Origin: Pedobacter sp. HDW13
GTDB taxonomy: Bacteria > Bacteroidota > Bacteroidia > Sphingobacteriales > Sphingobacteriaceae
DNA: 64,000 bases
Assembly (NCBI RefSeq): GCF_011303555.1
Contig: NZ_CP049868.1
Coordinates: 248,001 to 312,000, forward strand
Direction: 5' to 3'
The notes beneath the pieces were generated by a model, which was given only the letters and a program-made list of their open reading frames with translations, was not told where the DNA came from and did not search any database. Shown here one piece after another: positions 60,362-64,000 of the stretch. Both the position numbers and the translations under genes were made by a program. Within the stretch, counting starts at the first letter, position 1. Each line of letters starts with the position of its first letter.

Positions 60362-60392
60362 CTTAGTCGGGTAAATCCGTATATCCTTACAA
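60362..60392 (-). promoter_or_regulatory. ECF-sigma promoter of the sigma operon (site B)
   Basis: Minus strand: TTGTAAGG (60392-60385), 14-base spacer, CCGAC (60370-60366), T, AAG (60364-60362). The sigma ATG is 18 bases further. The -35 box is back to back with that of site C, which creates the 10-base inverted repeat at 60383-60418. Confidence 0.75.
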
Positions 60393-60408
60393 ATATTTTA
60401 TTTTTTTC

Positions 60409-60439
60409 TTGTAAGGATTAGCAGTTAAAAACGACCAAG
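60409..60439 (+). promoter_or_regulatory. ECF-sigma promoter of the cytochrome b / molybdoenzyme operon (site C)
   Basis: Plus strand: TTGTAAGG (60409-60416), 14-base spacer, ACGAC (60431-60435), C, AAG (60437-60439), 51 bases before the ATG at 60491. It has the same spacing as sites A and B. Confidence 0.75.
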
Positions 60440-60490
60440 CTTAAAAATTGGCACATCATAACTTACACTGTTCTATTTTTTCAAATCATT

Positions 60491-61210
60491 ATGAAAGAAA
60501 TTAAGGAAAAACACGCTTTGCTAATACGATGGACCCATTGGGTGAATTTCCCAGTATTGACCATCATGACCTGGAGCGGTTTATTGATTTATTGGGCAAA
60601 CGATGCCTATGGGATTTCCGTTTTCGGTATTACGCTGATTAAATTTTTCCCAGAGTGGTTTTACAATTATTTTCATATTCCACAACGCCTGGCAGAAGGA
60701 ATGGCATTTCACTTTCTTTTTATGTGGTTCTTCCTTATCAACGGACTGATTTATCTCTTATACACCTTTTTTTCTGGTTCATGGCGTGAGCTTTTACCCA
60801 ATAAAAATTCGTTTAAAGAGGCCTGGTTAGTACTCTTGCACGATCTTCACCTCAGTAAAACCGTTCCACCCCAAAAAAAATACAACGCGGCCCAGCGCAT
60901 TGCCTATTCGGCTATTATATTAATGGGTATTGGCTCTGCATTAACCGGTTTGGCTATTTACAAGCCTGTACAACTATATTGGCTATGTTGGTTATGCGGG
61001 GGTTACCATTTTGCAAGAATTATCCACTTTGCTTTAACCATCGGCTATGTGCTATTCTTTATCATTCATATTGTACAGGTAGTACTTTCCGGATGGAATA
61101 ACTTCCGTGCCGTGGTTGCCGGTTTTGAAGTGATAGAAAAAAAGCCATTGTCCAAAAAAGAACAACCAATCCACCATAAACCAGAAAGTGATGAAGAAAG
61201 CAGATCATAA
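60491..61210 (+). CDS. Cytochrome b561-type membrane subunit
   Basis: 239 residues with four to five membrane helices and the histidines of a b-type cytochrome: His16 in LIRWTHWVNFPVL, the pair in GMAFHFLFMWFF, and HFARIIHFALTIGYVLFFIIHIVQV. It resembles the membrane anchors of formate/thiosulfate-type reductases and would pass quinol electrons to a periplasmic enzyme. Its 3' end overlaps the molybdoenzyme gene by 23 bases. It does the job that YedZ/MsrQ does for MsrP, but belongs to another family. It is driven by ECF promoter site C. Confidence 0.88.
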   Translation: MKEIKEKHALLIRWTHWVNFPVLTIMTWSGLLIYWANDAYGISVFGITLIKFFPEWFYNYFHIPQRLAEGMAFHFLFMWFFLINGLIYLLYTFFSGSWRELLPNKNSFKEAWLVLLHDLHLSKTVPPQKKYNAAQRIAYSAIILMGIGSALTGLAIYKPVQLYWLCWLCGGYHFARIIHFALTIGYVLFFIIHIVQVVLSGWNNFRAVVAGFEVIEKKPLSKKEQPIHHKPESDEESRS

Positions 61211-61985
61211 AAAGAAACTGAAAGCTCCATTAACCATTGAGCAAAAAATTAAACGCCGAAGTTTTATTTCATTCGGGACTTTTTTCGCTCTCGGTGGAGC
61301 TGCAACTTTAGGATGGAAATGGCTTTTAGATGCTCCAGAAGAAACACCTGGAGTTACCGCGGGTACAAGGGCACCATTACGAAGAGCGCTCAACAAAACA
61401 GAGCTTTTTTTCCGCAATTTGTTTAGCAACAATCATCTGGTTAAAACCTATCCAAAAGAACTGGCGGCCACCACGCCCAGGGTTAACAGCTTAATTGGGA
61501 TTGAAGATGACAAAGATTTTGATATTAACGCATGGAAACTAATTGTTAAATGTACAAATGAGAAAAACCTAAACATCCGACTGGAAGAAATAAAGGCATT
61601 GCCCAAAACTGAAATTGTTTATGATTTTAAATGTGTAGAGGGCTGGGACGAAATCCAATACTGGGCAGGTGTAAAATTGAGTGATTTTTTAACACATTTT
61701 AAATTAGATGGTCAATCGCACATGCAGTATATGGGCTTAGAAACTCCAAATGGTGCTTATTATGTAGGACTAGAAAGAGAAAGCATACTTCATCCACAAA
61801 CCTTACTTGCTTACGAAATGAACGGAAAAAGCCTAAGTATAGAACATGGTGCACCACTAAGGCTCATTGTACCAGTAAAATATGGCATTAAAAACTTAAA
61901 AAGAATAGGGCAAATATCATTTAGTAATAACAGGCCAAGGGATTACTGGGCAGAACAAGGCTACGATTATTATTCCGGATTATAA
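61188..61985 (+). CDS. MsrP/YedY-like molybdopterin oxidoreductase (sulfite-oxidase fold)
   Basis: 265 residues. The N-terminus has a twin-arginine pair (KRRSFISFGTFFALGGAAT, RR at 23-24) and one hydrophobic helix, so Tat export to the periplasm is likely. The sulfite-oxidase-type core has the molybdenum Cys149 in FKCVEGWDEIQYWAGVKLSDFL, very like the RCVEAW motif of MsrP, followed by QYMGLETPNGAYYVGL and GAPLRLIVPVKYGIKNLKRI. MsrP reduces methionine sulfoxide in envelope proteins. A start at the second ATG (61191) is possible. Joined to the cytochrome b gene and sharing its ECF promoter with the Met-rich protein, it is probably the repair enzyme of that protein (inference). Confidence 0.88.
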   Translation: MMKKADHKKKLKAPLTIEQKIKRRSFISFGTFFALGGAATLGWKWLLDAPEETPGVTAGTRAPLRRALNKTELFFRNLFSNNHLVKTYPKELAATTPRVNSLIGIEDDKDFDINAWKLIVKCTNEKNLNIRLEEIKALPKTEIVYDFKCVEGWDEIQYWAGVKLSDFLTHFKLDGQSHMQYMGLETPNGAYYVGLERESILHPQTLLAYEMNGKSLSIEHGAPLRLIVPVKYGIKNLKRIGQISFSNNRPRDYWAEQGYDYYSGL

Positions 61986-62094
61986 ATTCGGGTTTTGAGA
62001 ATGAGATTTAAATTAATATAAAAAAACAAAATGATTTAAAGTAATTTCTCCAGTCATCCGTCTACAGCATAAAATAAACCTAAATCTTGCTTTT

Positions 62095-62325
62095 ATGATC
62101 TCTGTTTTCAAAACAAATGTATTCACAGATAACGAATTGAGTAAAATTAGTCCGTTACTGAACCGTTACTTTAAAGAAATTAAATGGAATATCGATTTGT
62201 GGGACAATGATAAAATCCTTCGTGTAGATTCGAACAAAGACTGGACAAAAGAAATTACCGAGGTGTTTAACAGCATCGGTTTAAACTGCATCCATCTCGA
62301 AGTTTTCCATTCCGATCCGTTTTAA
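62095..62325 (+). CDS. Small conserved-looking cytoplasmic protein, ferredoxin-like pattern
   Basis: 76 residues. A beta-alpha-beta pattern is visible: SVFKTNVFTDNELSKISPLLNRYF, KWNIDLWDNDKILRVDSN, TKEITEVFNSIGLNCIHLEVF. It resembles small heavy-metal-associated-domain-like proteins of Bacteroidota, though the metal-binding C-x-x-C is absent. It has its own gap on both sides (109 and 218 bases). Function is not known; a coding role is supported by composition and the regular fold pattern. Confidence 0.65.
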   Translation: MISVFKTNVFTDNELSKISPLLNRYFKEIKWNIDLWDNDKILRVDSNKDWTKEITEVFNSIGLNCIHLEVFHSDPF

Positions 62326-62543
62326 TCACAGTATAATAGCTTCCCTAACAACGGATTGTCATTTTCTACATTCTTTTGCCTGCATTTTCATTATTTTACA
62401 ACAGATAATTCATAAATTAGCAGTAGCTAATGAAATATTTTAGCAATTCGCTACCATATTTTATCCCCCTAACCCGACATTGGCTTATAAACAACCGTAT
62501 ATTCGGCCCATTAATCAGGTTAAATTAAATAAACAAAAGGCAA

Positions 62544-63524
62544 ATGATAAAAGATTCTTTTGGAAGGGTACATGATTATCTGCGGATATCGCTCACAGAT
62601 AACTGCAATTTCCGCTGCTTTTATTGTATGCCCGAGGAAGAATACGACTTCACTCCTGCCTCGCGATTGATGCAAACGGACGAAATTATCCAGCTGGCAG
62701 AAGTTTTTGTAGCCAATGGGGTAAGAAAAATCAGGTTAACCGGTGGCGAGCCTTTAGTGCGTAAAGATGCTGCGCAAATTATTACCGCACTCGGGAAACT
62801 CCCTGTTGAGCTAACCATTACCACTAACGGAACGCGTATCGCCGAAATGCTGCCCGTTTTAATCGCAGCAGGTATTAAATCCATCAATATCAGTCTGGAT
62901 ACCTTGCAACCTGAAAAATTTTTCCTCATTACCCGGAGAGATGTATTTCACCAGGTAAGCAGCAATATCGAACTGCTTTTACAGCACAAAATCAAGGTAA
63001 AAATTAACATGGTGGTGATGAAAGGCCTCAATGATAACGAAATCATCGATTTTATCAGCTGGACCAAACACAACCCTATCCAGGTGCGGTTTATTGAGTT
63101 TATGCCTTTTAGCGGCAACAAATGGACCAGTAACAAAATGTTTTCTTTAGCCGAGATTTTAGCCATTATTGAAAAAGATTTCACGGCGCTACCACTAAAG
63201 GGCGAAGCACACGATACAGCCAAAAACTTTATGATACCCGGTCACGATGGCTCTTTCGCCGTAATTAGCACCATGACCAACCCATTTTGTGATACCTGTA
63301 ACCGCATGCGACTAACCGCAGATGGCAAATTAAAAAACTGTCTCTTTTCGGATAGCGAAACCGATTTGCTTACAGCACTCAGAAAAAAAGAAGACGTACT
63401 CCCACTCATTGAAGCGTCTATTTGGAGCAAGAAAAAAGCCCTTGGCGGTCAATTGGTGCCTGATTTCGAAAAAATAGATGCGGCAACCATTCAAAACAGG
63501 AGTATGATTACCATTGGAGGATAA
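62544..63524 (+). CDS. moaA: GTP 3',8-cyclase, molybdenum cofactor synthesis
   Basis: 326 residues. The radical-SAM cluster is C21-N-F-R-C25-F-Y-C28; the GGEP motif is in IRLTGGEPLVRKD; the second cluster is in NPFCDTCNRMRLTADGKLKNCLF (C-x2-C-x13-C). MoaA converts GTP to 3',8-cyclo-GTP, the first step of molybdopterin synthesis. The usual C-terminal GG is present (final residues MITIGG). It is 7 bases upstream of moeA. Lying next to a molybdoenzyme, it may supply that enzyme's cofactor, but the pathway also serves others. Confidence 0.95.
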   Translation: MIKDSFGRVHDYLRISLTDNCNFRCFYCMPEEEYDFTPASRLMQTDEIIQLAEVFVANGVRKIRLTGGEPLVRKDAAQIITALGKLPVELTITTNGTRIAEMLPVLIAAGIKSINISLDTLQPEKFFLITRRDVFHQVSSNIELLLQHKIKVKINMVVMKGLNDNEIIDFISWTKHNPIQVRFIEFMPFSGNKWTSNKMFSLAEILAIIEKDFTALPLKGEAHDTAKNFMIPGHDGSFAVISTMTNPFCDTCNRMRLTADGKLKNCLFSDSETDLLTALRKKEDVLPLIEASIWSKKKALGGQLVPDFEKIDAATIQNRSMITIGG

Positions 63525-63531
63525 ACTATTC

Positions 63532-64000
63532 ATGATTAGCGTTAAAGCAGCAAAAGACCTCATTTCAGAAAATATTACACCCTTAACACCAGTTCTGATT
63601 CCGCTGAGCCAGGCTTCGGGCCATATTTTGGCTGCCGATGTTTATGCACATTTAGATATTCCTGCATTCAGACAATCATCAATGGATGGTTATGCGCTCA
63701 AATTTTCAGACGCTGAAAAAGAACTGCAACTGATTGGCGAAATGGCGGCTGGTACCCCAACAAATCTGACCATTAAAGAAGGAGAAACCAGCCGAATTTT
63801 TACCGGTGCCCCATTACCCGATGGAGCCGATACGGTGGTAATACAGGAAAAAATTACCCGTACAGGAGATAAAATTACTTTACAGGATGCTAATTTAAAG
63901 CCGGGCCTAAATGTACGCGCCATAGGTTCTGAAATTGCTTCAGGTGCATTGGCTATGAAAAAAGGCGACTTGTTGAACCCCGCTGCAGTAGGCTTTTTAG
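63532..64000 (+). CDS. moeA: Molybdopterin molybdenumtransferase, N-terminal part
   Basis: The ATG at 63532 begins MISVKAAKDLISENITPL, and 156 residues are visible before the window ends. Family features: LPLSQASGHILAADVYAHLDIPAFRQSSMDGYAL (read from IPLSQ), EGETSRIFTGAPLPDGADTVVIQE and NVRAIGSEIASG. MoeA inserts molybdate into molybdopterin-AMP. The gene continues beyond the right edge. It is cotranscribed with moaA. Confidence 0.93.
   Translation, partial: MISVKAAKDLISENITPLTPVLIPLSQASGHILAADVYAHLDIPAFRQSSMDGYALKFSDAEKELQLIGEMAAGTPTNLTIKEGETSRIFTGAPLPDGADTVVIQEKITRTGDKITLQDANLKPGLNVRAIGSEIASGALAMKKGDLLNPAAVGFL

Noticed and set aside
62416..62431. ATTAGC-AGTA-GCTAAT inverted repeat upstream of moaA, considered as a molybdenum-cofactor control element
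   Set aside because: Only six-base arms and no resemblance to the known moco RNA motif.

Overview
The window looks like a Bacteroidota chromosome of the Sphingobacteriaceae type, close to Pedobacter. Three SusC/SusD pairs, a type IX secretion gene group with a PorP/SprF partner, a Sphingobacterium-like serine palmitoyltransferase, Bacteroidota-type promoters (TTTG-N20-TAnnTTTG) and the near absence of Shine-Dalgarno sites all point that way. No rRNA, tRNA, CRISPR array, integrase or insertion sequence was seen.

Layout. 1-4.5 kb: the tail of a WD40 protein, phosphoenolpyruvate synthase and an AraC regulator. 5-10.7 kb: three secreted Ig-like/DUF11 proteins followed by PorP/SprF; only the third protein carries a type B sorting domain. 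11.3-19.6 kb: a sulfatase polysaccharide-utilisation locus (PUL) with SusC (frame-disrupted), SusD, arylsulfatase and an M28-fold protein that has lost its metal ligands. 20.6-31.5 kb: a compact minus-strand operon for ceramide and inositol phosphorylceramide. 32-39 kb: a second sulfatase PUL. 40-42 kb: a membrane-anchored AraC protein and a Crp/Fnr protein. 42-56 kb: a complete sialic-acid PUL with a divergent FadR/GntR regulator. 56-58.5 kb: an ECF42-type sigma cassette. 58.5-62 kb: an ECF sigma/anti-sigma operon with a Lys-Met-repeat exported protein and a thiol peroxidase-like protein, divergent from a cytochrome b and an MsrP-like molybdoenzyme. 62.5-64 kb: moaA and the start of moeA.

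Three systems stand out. First, the sphingolipid operon encodes serine palmitoyltransferase, a GNAT-type ceramide synthase candidate, a ketosphinganine reductase candidate, inositol-phosphate synthase, PI-phosphate synthase and phosphatase, a fatty-acid hydroxylase and IPC synthase. GtrA, DUF5686 and DUF4833 genes are embedded in it and may be transport parts. Second, the sigma operon and the divergent molybdoenzyme operon share one promoter signature, TTGTAAGG-N14-(C/A)CGACnAAG. It occurs exactly three times: before the sigma gene, before the Met-rich protein and before the cytochrome b. This resembles the proteobacterial SigF/MrpX/YedY1 hypochlorite defence, rebuilt here with different parts. 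Third, the sialic-acid locus has an 8+8 bp inverted repeat beside susC and a matching half-site over the regulator's start codon.

A quality warning: between 18.0 and 26.3 kb six single-base homopolymer contractions break four genes and artificially fuse one. Restoring one base at each gives full-length family members whose lengths divide by three and which pack tightly together. Consensus error is therefore more likely than real gene decay.
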